Positions 7,701 through 17,762 of a stretch of 28,967 nucleotides of DNA are shown in pieces. This DNA is from Succinatimonas sp. UBA7265. Its GTDB lineage: Bacteria > Pseudomonadota > Gammaproteobacteria > Enterobacterales > Succinivibrionaceae. A program made the translations under genes and the position numbers. The number at the start of each line of letters is the position of its first letter. Positions within the stretch are counted from its first letter, which is position 1. The stretch lies in the NCBI GenBank assembly GCA_002473165.1, contig DKSD01000042.1, positions 1-28,967 on the forward strand, read 5' to 3'. The notes under the pieces were generated by a model. It was given only the letters and a program-made list of their open reading frames with translations. It was not told the origin of the DNA and ran no database searches.

Positions 7701-9758
7701 TCAGCTATCAAGCCGCTGCGCCAAGGCGCTCTCACGGCTTACCGCCCGCAGGCAGGAGCCAAGCAAAATGTCCTTTGAGGCGTAAACCCGGACATGGTTT
7801 TTGGCCCTGGTGATCCCGGTGTAGACAAGCTCGCGGCTGAGCACGCTGTTGTCGCGCTCGCTCAAACACACGGACACACGCTCGTATTCAGAGCCCTGGG
7901 ACTTATGCACGGTCATGGCAAAACCGGTCTCGCACTGCGTGAGAAACACCGGGCTGACCGCGCGCGCCTTGTCGCCGTCCGGAAACCACACTTTCCCCGT
8001 GTCCGGTTTTCCATCCTTCGCGTTTTTATCATGCGCGAAGATGCCGATGTCGCCGTTGGCCACGCCTATGCCCCGGTTGTTGGCGGTGACGAGCACCACC
8101 CTCCCGTCAAACCACTCCGAGCGATCCGGGGGATTGCCCAGCGCTTTCCGCACCCGGGCGCTCAGCACCCGGTTTAAGCCCTCGGAGCCCAAAGCGCCCT
8201 TGCGGTTTGAGCAGAGGATGCGATAGCGGTCAAGCAGCCTGAGCGCCTCTGCCGCGCTCTCCCCGTCAAGCTTGCACTCCTCCTTCTTTAAAAAATCAAG
8301 GTAAGGGCCGTAACCGCAATCTCCCAGCGAAAAATCCGCCAGCGCCGCGGCGCACGCGTGCGCCTGCCCCGGCGCAAAGAAGATCCCGCAGGCCTCGGCA
8401 TCAGGATCATCTGACTCTTTGAGCAGCCCGAAGACCTGCTGCTGCAGCTGCGCGCGGCCCAAATGCGGGTTGTTCACGGCGGCTGCAAGGCGGCCGATGG
8501 CCGAGTCGGCTTTAAAGCGGTGGCTGACCTTAAGCAGCGCCGCATGCTCGGACAGTGCCTGCTCTGAGGCCAGCGTCTCTTCGGAAACAGCCGAGAGCGA
8601 GGCGACTTTCTTCAAGCGCCCGGCGCTGAGTTTTTTAGACGCGCACAGATCGGCGAGCACGGAACCTGCTTCCACGGAGCAGAGCTGATCTTTGTCGCCC
8701 AGCAGGATGATCTGGCAGTCAGGCGGGAGCGCGTCCAGCAGTTTCCCAAAAAGCGGCATGTCGATCATCGAGACTTCATCTGCCACCAGGATGTCACAGG
8801 AGAGCGGGCGCTCTCTGTTATTGCGGCTGGAATCCCGGTGCGGGTAGGTGCCGATAAGCGAGGCGACCGTCTGCGCCCGGCGCGGGATCAGCGAAGAGAT
8901 CCGCTCGCCGCTGCCAAAGCGCTCCTCAAAGGCGGCAACCCAGCCGTTCTCCCCCTCATCAAGGGCGGCGCTTACCGACTCGCCCAGCCGCGCCGCCGCC
9001 TTGCCCGTAGGCGCGCACAGCAGCACCTGCGGCACTTTGCCCTGGGTGTCCGCAAGCGTGAGCATCGCCAGCAGCAGGCGCGTCACCGTGGTGGTTTTGC
9101 CGGTGCCAGGTCCCCCTGAGATCACGGTAAAGGGGCTCGTCAGCGCCAGCGCCGCCGCGCATTTTTGCAGATCAGGCCCGCTGCCGTTTGAACGGCCGTC
9201 AAAGAGCACGCTGAGCACTTCCCGCGCCCGTTCTTCTTTGTCAGAGGTGACGATGCCCTCACGCGCCCCGCGCTCGCGCACCGCCGCGGCGATGGCGCGC
9301 TCGCAGTCAAAGTAGCGCCGAAAATACAGGCGCCCGAGATCCCACACCAGCGGGGTGCCCGTTTCCTCAGGACCGCCCACCGCGGCTGACTGCAGCGCCG
9401 CGCGCAGCTCATGCTCCCCGAATTTTTCAACGCTCCCGCCCCACTCGGCGGCAAACCTCGCGCTTTGATCTTCCGGGGCGCTGTCAGAGCGCGGCGCACC
9501 GTTCTCATCCTCAAGTTCGGCCAGGCACTCTGCAAGCCTCGCAAGCGGGTGCGGCAGGGCTTTCCCGTCCTCCTCAAGGCGCAGGCACACATCGCCGTCT
9601 TTAATGCAGCAGCACAAAGCGAGCACACACAGCAGCAGTTCCGTGCCGGTGCGTTCATAACGCTCGCAAAGCTCCGCGCACAGCGCCGGCCCGATCGCGG
9701 GCAGGCAGGAGCTGCGGGAGGCCAGTTCAACCAGGGATGCGCAATTGCTCTCAGTCAT
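7701..9758 (-). CDS. recD: Exodeoxyribonuclease V alpha subunit RecD
   Basis: A 685-residue SF1B helicase, the 5'-3' motor of RecBCD. Walker A GGPGTGKT is at 215-222, motif Ia CAPTGKAAARL near 248-258 and motif II DEVSMID at 327-333. Motif III LLGDKDQL lies further on, and the C-terminal MTVHKSQGSEYE of motif V/VI is followed by TGITRAK. E. coli RecD is 608 residues, so this one is somewhat longer. ATG 9758 overlaps the recB stop by 8 bp, showing translational coupling in recC-recB-recD. RecD unwinds the 5'-ended strand and governs nuclease activity and Chi response. Confidence 0.95.
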   Translation of the reverse strand: MTESNCASLVELASRSSCLPAIGPALCAELCERYERTGTELLLCVLALCCCIKDGDVCLRLEEDGKALPHPLARLAECLAELEDENGAPRSDSAPEDQSARFAAEWGGSVEKFGEHELRAALQSAAVGGPEETGTPLVWDLGRLYFRRYFDCERAIAAAVRERGAREGIVTSDKEERAREVLSVLFDGRSNGSGPDLQKCAAALALTSPFTVISGGPGTGKTTTVTRLLLAMLTLADTQGKVPQVLLCAPTGKAAARLGESVSAALDEGENGWVAAFEERFGSGERISSLIPRRAQTVASLIGTYPHRDSSRNNRERPLSCDILVADEVSMIDMPLFGKLLDALPPDCQIILLGDKDQLCSVEAGSVLADLCASKKLSAGRLKKVASLSAVSEETLASEQALSEHAALLKVSHRFKADSAIGRLAAAVNNPHLGRAQLQQQVFGLLKESDDPDAEACGIFFAPGQAHACAAALADFSLGDCGYGPYLDFLKKEECKLDGESAAEALRLLDRYRILCSNRKGALGSEGLNRVLSARVRKALGNPPDRSEWFDGRVVLVTANNRGIGVANGDIGIFAHDKNAKDGKPDTGKVWFPDGDKARAVSPVFLTQCETGFAMTVHKSQGSEYERVSVCLSERDNSVLSRELVYTGITRAKNHVRVYASKDILLGSCLRAVSRESALAQRLDS

Positions 9759-12700
9759 GGGTGTTCTCCCTCTTAAACAGGCGGTCTAAGCGCTGCACGA
9801 TTTCAAAAGACGGCCGCGTGAAGAATATTCCAGGGCTCAGCCCTTCATCCGTGCGCTTTAAGCCGCGCAGATAGAGATACAGCACGCCGCCAAAATCCCG
9901 CTCGTAGCTGTAATCGTGAATGCGGCTCTTTAAAAAGCGCTGCAGCGCCAGGGTGTAGATTAAGTACTGCACGTCATAGCGGTTGTGCGGATCGAAGACG
10001 CTCTGCCGCACCGCATCTTCCGAGTAAGCGGAAAAATCCGGCCCGAGGTAGGTGGACTTGTAATCTGCCACGTAGTACTTCATGCGCCCGTCTTCTCCCG
10101 GCGCCCTGAAGACCAGATCGAGCGATCCGGTGACAAAGCCGTGCAGCATCGAGGGCTTGAGCGTCAGCTCAGGCCTGCGGCCTAACACCTCCTGGGCGCT
10201 CTCAAGGCAGAGCGCGTTGACCGCCTCCGAGCTCACGGCGCCCGTGGGGATCAGATAATCCATCTCGGGGATCCAGCCGCCGCTCTCCAGCATGCCGAGG
10301 CTGAAACCTCCTTCCGGAGTGCTGAGGATCTTTGCGTTGATGATGTCTTCAAACCACTGTTGCAGCGGCTCAAGATAATCGAAATCCTGCAAACTCTTCT
10401 CAGGCTTGGGCATGCCGTCGCGCAGCGCCCGTTTACCCCAGGATGAGAACAGCGCTCCCGCAACCGGCGCGTAACTCTGCGTCCTCAGCAGATCGTGCAG
10501 GCTGTCGCGGCCTGAGCCCTCGACGCCTGCTTCATGGAAGTTACAGTGCTCAAGCAAGGTGTGCAAAAATGTACCCGCCTGGGTGCCGCGAGGGAAGCTG
10601 AAGCGGTCAGGCTCCGCTGCCGCGGTGCGCCGCTCCTGCCGCGCTGCGTTCTGAACCTCAATGCCTTCATCAAAATCATGATCGTGCAGCCCGGCGGTGA
10701 GCGCCGTGTAAGAGGATACTGAGAAATCGGCGCGCACCGTTCCTTTCTCAATTGCGGACGGCTTGAGATCTTTATTCTGAGGATTATTTACCAGGTCGCC
10801 CTCAGGATTTTTGGTCTTGCCCGCCAGCTGCGCTTGCAGCGTTTCACGGTAATTTACGCAATAGGTTTCAGGGCAGGAGTCGAACAGCTTTTTGGCCTGA
10901 TCATAGGCAACAGCGCTGTCAGCGGCCCCGGGAACGGTCTCTTTGACCAGCGCGCTGGCGCCGCGGCTGAGATTGTCCCGGTTTACAAACAGGAATGTGG
11001 CGCCGCAGGCGCGGGTGAGCGCGACATAGAGCAGCCGGGCTTCTTCCTGCTCATCCTCAGTTTTTTTGAGCGCCGAGGGAGTCACGCTCTCCCCCGGGCC
11101 GTTATCTATGGGTGCGTTATCCAGGCTGACCACCCGGGTGCGCTGCCCTTGCGCGGCGTCATAAAAGATCACCGGCCCGTCCTGGTCTTGCAGATGCGTG
11201 CGCCCCCACATAAAAGGCAGCACCGTCACCGGGAATTCCAGGCCTTTGGACTTGTGGATGGTGATCACTTTCACCTGATCGTTTTCAGATTCAAGGCGTT
11301 TCCTGAGCGTTTCATTGTCTGATTCATCGACGGTCAGCTGATCGCGAAACCAGCGCAGCTGCGCTTCTGTCCCTGGAAATTCCTGGCGATGCGCCTGAAT
11401 GATCTCCGCTGTCTGGTAGTAATCGGTAAGCGCTCTCTCACCGCCCTTAACCCCCAGCTGCCAGCTGATCAGCCCGCGCTCGCGGGCCCAGAGCGAGAAA
11501 GCGCTGAGAAAGCCGTAGCGACCCCAGGATAAAGCGCAACGGCGCAGCAGCGCGATCACCTCTTCGAGATCGCCCTCCCCGGATGCGTATTCAAAAAATT
11601 CATCAGGAGTCAGCCCTGACAGGCGCGTGCCTAAAAGCCGCAGCACCGCGGAGCGGTTTTCAAAGTCCTGCACAGCTTCCATCAGGCAGAGCATGTCGGA
11701 GGCGCACTGATTTGCTAAAACTTTTTTTTCTTCTTGGTTTTTATTCTGAAAACTCTCTTCCGGGTGATTTAGCACTGAACCGCGATCAGAGAAGTAAACA
11801 CTGGGAACCGGGCGGTCCAGCGCTTGCAGCGCGTCAGCAATTTTGGCGTTTTCTGTGGCGCCGCGCACCAGCACAGCGATATCCGAGGGCCTGACACGCC
11901 GCCTTTGACCTTTATCCGGTACCAGATATCCGTAATCAAGCAGATCGCGCACGCACTGTGCCGCATCCCGCGCGCAGAATTTGTCGGTGTTGGTTTTTCC
12001 AGCGGAAGAAGGCATGTCTTCTACAAAGTTTACAAAACATCCTGCGGTGGAATTTTCAAGACCGTCAAAGTAAAAACGCAGTTTGCCGCAAAATCCTTTG
12101 CCGCTGGCGTGTGCGGTCACGCGCTCATAGCCGATGCGCTCATGAGGATCGCCGTTTTTTTCAAAAAACGGATCGGCATTTGCCACAACTTCTCCGCTTT
12201 CAGGATCTTTAAAACCGCCAAAGATGTCGTTGACGCTTTCAACCACCCCGCGGTCTGAACGGAAATTCGTGCCCAAAGTAAAGTAATCCTGCCCGTTTCG
12301 CGCATTCGGGTAGATCCTGCTGATCTCGGCGCCGGCCCTCAGGTAAGAATGGACGTCCGCGTTGCGGAAGGCATAGATGGACTGTTTGGGATCGCCGATG
12401 AGGAAGCAGACGGCGCGATCGTGTTTGGCCTCCTCGGTAAGGTACAGTTCCCGGAATACCGAAAACTGCACCGGATCCGTGTCCTGGAACTCATCGATCA
12501 TGGCAACCGGATAGCGGGCACGCAGCTTTTGCGCAAGCTTGGGGCCGCTGCCTTTTTTATGCAGTGCCTTGTCAAGCGATGAGATCAGATCGTCAAAGGA
12601 GAGCACCCGGTCCTGCCGGCACAACGCCCGGGTACGCAGGATCACCAGCATCGCCGCCAGGGTCTTGAGCACCTGACTCATGCCCTCAAGCGCGCTGTGG

Positions 12701-13839
12701 CGCTGTGCTGCGGCTTTTTGCAGTTCGCGGCAGGAGGCCAAAAGCTGCCTTCCCCTGGGCGTTTCGGCAGCCGCCTGACCGTTTTTATTCTTAAAAATCT
12801 TGAGGGTGTTGTCTTTGCCGTTATCTATAAGCCGCCTCAGTTTTTCAGGATCCGTAAGGTGTTCGTTTGCGAGCACCAGGTCAAGGAATCTGCCGCTGTC
12901 AGCATAGAGAGTGACCGAACCGTTATCATTAAAGGAGTCTGCGAGATCGGCCTGGTTTTTACAGCCAGGCGCACTGGCGCGCACCTGCGCATATGCATCA
13001 TTTAAACTGCCATCGAGTTCCTCAAGCTTTTGTGAGTACTCGTCTCCCAGCGCGCGGATTTTGTTGAACAGCCCGCGCTCGCCGCAGCCCTTGAGTTCCT
13101 TTCCTAAATTTTCAAAACCGTAACCGCGCACCGCCCATTCCATGACTTTGCCGGCATCACTGCCGCCGGTCACGCGGACTTTGCCCAGATCCAAAATCCG
13201 CCCCCGCAGCCCGGACGGGGACACCGTGCCCATAAGCTTAAGCAGCGCCTGGCCGCGCTCGCGATCGCTTTCATAAAAGAGCTCGCGCCAGATCTCGCGC
13301 GCCGCGCGCTGCTGCTGATCTGAAATATCTCCGGTAAGCTCCATTTCGAAAGCCTCGCCGGCTTCAAAGGAGTACACCTTGTTGAGCGCCTGATCGCAAA
13401 ACGAGTGGATGGTGCAGATGGCTGCGTCATCGATGCCGCGCTCGGCCTCCAAAAGCCGCCTGGCGCACTCCCGGGGCGGCACCTTAAGCCTTTCCATCTC
13501 CGCGATCAGCTGTTTAAGGTGGTCATCCGTATCCTCAGGGATCTCGCCTGAACGCGCGAGTTCCTCCAAAACGATGCGGCCTTCACGGATCTTCTCCCTA
13601 ACGCGGGCGCGCAGATCGGCCGCCGCCGCGTTGGTGAACGTGACGATGAGCAGGCTGCGGATGTCCAGCGGCCCGGCAGCGTAAGCATTTTCCCCTCCCG
13701 AACCCAAAAGCAGCCGCAGCACCAGATAGGTGATGGTATAGGTCTTGCCGGTGCCGGCGCTGGCCCGGATCATCGCCGGACGGTTTAAGGGGCAGGTATT
13801 GACGTCAAGTTTGATCCCTGTGCTTTTGGTGTCGCTCAT
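9751..13839 (-). CDS. recB: Exodeoxyribonuclease V beta subunit RecB
   Basis: A 1362-residue 3'-5' SF1A helicase plus nuclease. Walker A ASAGTGKT is at about 27-34, IDEFQDTDP is motif II, LIGDPKQSIYAFR is motif III, and HKSKGLEFPVTVLP with LLYVALTRA are motifs V-VI. The nuclease triad is intact: Asp1241 in SLDLVF, then Asp1259 and Lys1261 in ADYKS. An open frame runs 26 codons further upstream, but ATG 13839 is chosen because it gives the usual short N-terminus before Walker A. It also overlaps the recC stop as ATGA and has AAAGGGGG upstream. E. coli RecB is 1180 residues; the extra length is spread through the 1A/1B-2B and linker regions. Confidence 0.95.
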   Translation of the reverse strand: MSDTKSTGIKLDVNTCPLNRPAMIRASAGTGKTYTITYLVLRLLLGSGGENAYAAGPLDIRSLLIVTFTNAAAADLRARVREKIREGRIVLEELARSGEIPEDTDDHLKQLIAEMERLKVPPRECARRLLEAERGIDDAAICTIHSFCDQALNKVYSFEAGEAFEMELTGDISDQQQRAAREIWRELFYESDRERGQALLKLMGTVSPSGLRGRILDLGKVRVTGGSDAGKVMEWAVRGYGFENLGKELKGCGERGLFNKIRALGDEYSQKLEELDGSLNDAYAQVRASAPGCKNQADLADSFNDNGSVTLYADSGRFLDLVLANEHLTDPEKLRRLIDNGKDNTLKIFKNKNGQAAAETPRGRQLLASCRELQKAAAQRHSALEGMSQVLKTLAAMLVILRTRALCRQDRVLSFDDLISSLDKALHKKGSGPKLAQKLRARYPVAMIDEFQDTDPVQFSVFRELYLTEEAKHDRAVCFLIGDPKQSIYAFRNADVHSYLRAGAEISRIYPNARNGQDYFTLGTNFRSDRGVVESVNDIFGGFKDPESGEVVANADPFFEKNGDPHERIGYERVTAHASGKGFCGKLRFYFDGLENSTAGCFVNFVEDMPSSAGKTNTDKFCARDAAQCVRDLLDYGYLVPDKGQRRRVRPSDIAVLVRGATENAKIADALQALDRPVPSVYFSDRGSVLNHPEESFQNKNQEEKKVLANQCASDMLCLMEAVQDFENRSAVLRLLGTRLSGLTPDEFFEYASGEGDLEEVIALLRRCALSWGRYGFLSAFSLWARERGLISWQLGVKGGERALTDYYQTAEIIQAHRQEFPGTEAQLRWFRDQLTVDESDNETLRKRLESENDQVKVITIHKSKGLEFPVTVLPFMWGRTHLQDQDGPVIFYDAAQGQRTRVVSLDNAPIDNGPGESVTPSALKKTEDEQEEARLLYVALTRACGATFLFVNRDNLSRGASALVKETVPGAADSAVAYDQAKKLFDSCPETYCVNYRETLQAQLAGKTKNPEGDLVNNPQNKDLKPSAIEKGTVRADFSVSSYTALTAGLHDHDFDEGIEVQNAARQERRTAAAEPDRFSFPRGTQAGTFLHTLLEHCNFHEAGVEGSGRDSLHDLLRTQSYAPVAGALFSSWGKRALRDGMPKPEKSLQDFDYLEPLQQWFEDIINAKILSTPEGGFSLGMLESGGWIPEMDYLIPTGAVSSEAVNALCLESAQEVLGRRPELTLKPSMLHGFVTGSLDLVFRAPGEDGRMKYYVADYKSTYLGPDFSAYSEDAVRQSVFDPHNRYDVQYLIYTLALQRFLKSRIHDYSYERDFGGVLYLYLRGLKRTDEGLSPGIFFTRPSFEIVQRLDRLFKRENTHD

Positions 13840-16800
13840 TTCTTGCCCCCTTTGCGTCCAAACCTGGTTTCGCAGTACCGGCAGTAAAGATCTAAAAGCT
13901 CCCGGGCAGCCTGCCACGGCTCCCCGGCCTCCGCCTTTAATGTGGCCACTGTTGCGGGCTCTGAGAACAGATACTGCACCGCGCTGTCATACTTAAAATC
14001 CGCTTCTCCAACCGCCGTTCCGGCCTTTTCCTCATCATCGCCAAGCGCGGCCTTGGCTTTTTCAAGCAAGTTAAGCCACACCGGCACCGGCCGCGCCAAA
14101 CCGCGCAAATACTGCCGGCACAGTTCATGGATAAACGCATGGGCCTCCTCAGGCGTAAACGGGGCCGCCAAAGTCGCATTGGCGTCGGCGTCGCAGACTG
14201 CCGCGAACGCTTTGCCGCCATTTCCCTTTTCATGGCACAGCGCCTGGCAGGCGGCCGCTACAGCGGCAAAGATCTTATGTTTGGGTTTTATTTTTTCGCT
14301 GTAGCTGTTGAAGATGATCGTTGGGAAAGCCACGCTGCCGCGCATCAGGATCCCTGTTTCGTCGGCACCAGCGGCTCCCTGAGGCAGGCAAGCGGAAGTA
14401 ACCTTAATGATCCCGCTGTCGGTCTCACACTCCTGCGGAGCGTCCAGCAGCGCCGGATCCAGTCCTTCACGCCTGAGCAGATCCCTGACGGCAGTGCGCG
14501 CCTGCTCGCGCTTTGCCAGCAGATCCTCCGCGCTCTTTTCCCCGAAGATCCCGTACGGCAGCGCGCCGCCGCGCTCAAACGAGGAAATCCGATCCCGCGC
14601 GGCCTCCTCAGAGCAGGTCAGCAAATCGCTGCTCCACCCGCCTTTAGTCAGGAAATCCAGCTCAAAGCCTTCATAATCCGCGGGCACCTCCTCCTCAAAG
14701 CCCTGGCTCACTCCCAGGTTTTTTAGAAAAGCCTTGCACGGCGCGCACATGAAATCCGCGAGATCCTTGGGGCTTACGACCGTGAGCGCAGGCAGTTTTA
14801 CCTGGAAGTTTTGCGCCTCGCCCAGCGCTGCGGCTCTTGGCACAGGAGCGCCTTCCTGTTTTGAACAGGTGAAACTGCCCCGGTCAAATGAAGGCATGCG
14901 CCGCACCTGCCCTTTGGCATCCATGGTGCCGGCATAGTTTTGCGGATCGTAGGAATTCAGGCGCGCCTTAAGCGTCAGGCGCGCACGCGCGCTGATGTTT
15001 TTGCCGGTCTTTTCGTCTTTGCTCTCACAGATGAAATGATCATCGAGGTAATCCATCAGCTCGGCTACCACAGGCGAGGGGTTTAAAGGACTCTTGTCGA
15101 CAGGGCTTTCGCCGATGTAGGAGAGCGTAAGCGAGTCCGAGGCCGACATCAGGGCCTCCAAAAAGAGGAAACGGTCATCCACCGAGCGCGAGCGGTCGCC
15201 GCGCCTGAAGAAAGCCGGGCTTGAGAGCAGATTGAAGCCTGGGGCGCGCTCGCGGCGCGGGAAGGCGCCGTCATTGAGCCCCAGGATGAAGATATGCTTA
15301 AAGGGCACGGCGCGCATGGGCACGAGCGAGCAGAAGTTCACCTTGCCGCGCAGGTAGCTGCGCTCGTCCACCTTGTCAGAAAGCGAGGCGCCCAGCATGG
15401 CCTGCAGGATCGGCAGCGTGATCTCAGGCGGCTGCCTGAGCGCCCCGGGGTTGCGCGCCATTCCGCCTAAAGCTTTCAAAAAAGGCGAGCGCTCTTCAAC
15501 GCCTTCATCCCCGCCTAAAAAGCGCGTTAAGAAACGATCGCGCAACTTTAAAAGCAGATTATTCTTCCCGCGCTCCGCGCCCGATGCAAAGAAATTACTC
15601 CCCGCATTTTCTTTAAAGAACTGCCTGAGCTCTTTTAAGGCGCGCACAAAGTTCCAGAACTTGCCGGCCGTTTCCGCGTCAGATCCCGCGAGATCGCCAT
15701 AGCTGCCGTCAGCGGCGCCGCGGCCTTTCATATAACCCTCAAGCAGTCTTGAAAGCCCCGCGCTTAACGTCCAGGGCAGCCTGACATCCGCGGCGTTCCC
15801 GCCCAGCACATCCTGCACCTCCTCAGCGTCCAGGGCCCAGTGCACGCGGGCGCCGGTGCACCACGATGAAATAACGTCCACTTCGTCAGGCGTGATCGAG
15901 AAAGCATCGGCGATCGCCTTGACGCTCAAAAGCGAGAGCACAAAGGACACGGTGACCGGCACAGTGCCGATCCCCATGAGTCTTAGGATCGCGTCCGCCG
16001 CCGGGCTTTGGCGCGTGACGCTGCGATCGGCGATGGAATAAGGGATGTAATCGGGATTTGCCGGATCGACGCTGCCGAACACGGCCTCAATGATCGGGGC
16101 GTAGCTTTCGATGTTCGGGGTCATGACGAGGATGTCACGCGGGCGCAGGCTGCCCCCGGACTCCGCAAATTTTTGCAGCATGAGATCGCGCAACACTTCG
16201 ATCTCGCGGCGCGGAGTGTGGCAGGAGCAGAACACCAGCGAGCTGTCGTCATCGGTGATCGTTATTTTTTCAGCCGCAGATTCGGCAAGGGAGAGCAGCT
16301 GCGCTTTGACACAGGAGAGCACGCTGTTTTTTTCAGGCTCGACAAAGCAATTGATGAAATCAGGCACCGGCTCCTGGGAGAGCAGCAGGCTCAGGGTGTC
16401 GCGCCCCTGGCGCCCCAGCCCGGTAAGCAGTGCATTGCCCTCCTGCAGCACGCCCTCGCTGTCATAGGCATCATCCGGGGCGGCGAGCCCGGTGCCGCCT
16501 TTGAGTGCTTTTGCGGAGATCAGGCCGGCCTGCCACAGGCGCCCGGCCATTTTTTTCGGATCGACGCGCGCGCCCTTGCCGCAGCTGAGATCGCCCCAGT
16601 AATCGCTGCAGGGGTTTAAAAACAGCAGGTATACCTGGCAGTGACGCCCGAGGCTTGAGAAGAACTGTATGACCTGCTCAGGCAGAGCCGACACGCCCAC
16701 GATGAACACGCGCTCAGGCAGCACTCCCGCAGGCGCCTTAAAATCCGGCGCGTCGAGATCCTTACAGAAATCCTGAATGATCTGCGCGCGGTCGCGAAAG

Positions 16801-17498
16801 CGGAAATCCGTCTCTGACCTGGGATCCGCGCGATCATAGCCTGTGAGGTTGCCGCGCAGCCTGCTCCACAGCAGCAGCTGCCAGACATTGCCCGCAAGCT
16901 GCGGCGAGAGGCCGTTTGCGGATTTGAGCGATTGCGGCGTCATTTTTCTCAGGCATGCCGTTACTCTGCCGCCGCCGGTTTTTTGGTAATCGCGAAAATC
17001 CTCATCGGTCAGCTCATCCCAAAGCCTGACCCAGTCAGGGCGGTACATCTGGTACTGGTCAAAAGTGTCGGCGATGCGATCGCAGAGTTCGTAGGCCATG
17101 ATCCCGCCTTGGCGATCATTTTCTATGTAATCGCGCAGCGGGCTTAAGAGCGAGGCAAATTCGTTTTTGGGATCGTTCCACCACGGCTGCATGCCCAAAA
17201 GCGACCAGGTGATGAACTCGCGCCCGAAGCGGTTGAGACTGTCGCTCTCATGGCGCAGCCTCTTGCAGAGATCCCAGATGAACTGCCACACCTGCAGGTA
17301 ATCAACGCCGGCCTCGATACCGTTGCGCGAAGCTATAGCCTGGCTTAAGTAAGTGCGCATGCCGGAGTTCATCAGCAGCACGGTTTCGCGCCGCAGCGGA
17401 TCGGCAAGCGGGTGTGCTTTGATGATCTCCGCACAGGCCGAAGCCAGCACGTCGAGATCGTTGGAATTGATGACGGTAAACTGCGGATCCCCTGGCAT
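13836..17498 (-). CDS. recC: Exodeoxyribonuclease V gamma subunit RecC
   Basis: A 1220-residue RecC, the scaffold and Chi-scanning subunit of RecBCD; E. coli RecC is 1122. RecC lacks intact helicase motifs, and none are seen. Recognisable family stretches include the N-terminal RRETVLLMNSGMRTYLSQAI, a VFIVGVSALPEQVIQFFSSL segment, LVFCSCHTPRREIEVLRDL, DILVMTPNIESYAPIIEAVF, and MRAVPFKHIFILGLNDGAFPR. ATG 17498 has AGGAGA just upstream. It starts the recC-recB-recD operon; unlike E. coli, no ptrA protease gene lies between recC and recB. Confidence 0.93.
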   Translation of the reverse strand: MPGDPQFTVINSNDLDVLASACAEIIKAHPLADPLRRETVLLMNSGMRTYLSQAIASRNGIEAGVDYLQVWQFIWDLCKRLRHESDSLNRFGREFITWSLLGMQPWWNDPKNEFASLLSPLRDYIENDRQGGIMAYELCDRIADTFDQYQMYRPDWVRLWDELTDEDFRDYQKTGGGRVTACLRKMTPQSLKSANGLSPQLAGNVWQLLLWSRLRGNLTGYDRADPRSETDFRFRDRAQIIQDFCKDLDAPDFKAPAGVLPERVFIVGVSALPEQVIQFFSSLGRHCQVYLLFLNPCSDYWGDLSCGKGARVDPKKMAGRLWQAGLISAKALKGGTGLAAPDDAYDSEGVLQEGNALLTGLGRQGRDTLSLLLSQEPVPDFINCFVEPEKNSVLSCVKAQLLSLAESAAEKITITDDDSSLVFCSCHTPRREIEVLRDLMLQKFAESGGSLRPRDILVMTPNIESYAPIIEAVFGSVDPANPDYIPYSIADRSVTRQSPAADAILRLMGIGTVPVTVSFVLSLLSVKAIADAFSITPDEVDVISSWCTGARVHWALDAEEVQDVLGGNAADVRLPWTLSAGLSRLLEGYMKGRGAADGSYGDLAGSDAETAGKFWNFVRALKELRQFFKENAGSNFFASGAERGKNNLLLKLRDRFLTRFLGGDEGVEERSPFLKALGGMARNPGALRQPPEITLPILQAMLGASLSDKVDERSYLRGKVNFCSLVPMRAVPFKHIFILGLNDGAFPRRERAPGFNLLSSPAFFRRGDRSRSVDDRFLFLEALMSASDSLTLSYIGESPVDKSPLNPSPVVAELMDYLDDHFICESKDEKTGKNISARARLTLKARLNSYDPQNYAGTMDAKGQVRRMPSFDRGSFTCSKQEGAPVPRAAALGEAQNFQVKLPALTVVSPKDLADFMCAPCKAFLKNLGVSQGFEEEVPADYEGFELDFLTKGGWSSDLLTCSEEAARDRISSFERGGALPYGIFGEKSAEDLLAKREQARTAVRDLLRREGLDPALLDAPQECETDSGIIKVTSACLPQGAAGADETGILMRGSVAFPTIIFNSYSEKIKPKHKIFAAVAAACQALCHEKGNGGKAFAAVCDADANATLAAPFTPEEAHAFIHELCRQYLRGLARPVPVWLNLLEKAKAALGDDEEKAGTAVGEADFKYDSAVQYLFSEPATVATLKAEAGEPWQAARELLDLYCRYCETRFGRKGGKK

Positions 17499-17534
17499 GT
17501 TTCTCTCCTGAAAAACAGCTTGTGTCTTAAGGTG

Positions 17535-17563
17535 ATGCTAGCAGGGATGCGCCCTGCTGTCTG
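17535..17563 (-). promoter_or_regulatory. Possible recC promoter with palindromic spacer
   Basis: Minus strand CAGACA (17563-17558) and TGCTAGCAT (extended -10, TAGCAT 17540-17535) with a 17-bp spacer. The spacer is itself an inverted repeat (GCAGGG/CCCTGC). The hexamers are only 4 of 6 to consensus, so this is a weak call. It lies 37 nt upstream of the recC ATG. The rest of 17564-17710 shows nothing further. Confidence 0.35.
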
Positions 17564-17709
17564 CGCCGCGCCCTGCAAAACGGCACAAGGCCCCACCACC
17601 GCCTTTAAGCATGCGGCAAGCTCGGTGCATCAGAAGGAAAATTCCAGAAATTTTTTGGAAAAGGGGAGAAAAGAGGGGATTTTTTATGAAATCGCGTTTT
17701 GCGGAGATG

Positions 17710-17731
17710 AAAAGACCCGCCGAAGCGGGTC
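17710..17731 (-). terminator. lpp terminator (UUCG tetraloop)
   Basis: On the minus strand GACCCGC-TTCG-GCGGGTC is followed by TTTT. The 7-bp GC-rich stem with a UUCG loop is a classic strong terminator, 31 nt after the lpp stop. Confidence 0.9.
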
Positions 17732-17762
17732 CTTTCTGCTAGCTTATCGCTTTCAAGAAAGA

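Noticed and set aside
17686..17742. 18-codon plus-strand frame with GAGGGGA before ATG
   Set aside because: It reads through the lpp terminator hairpin in antisense and has no composition feature or context that suggests a peptide.
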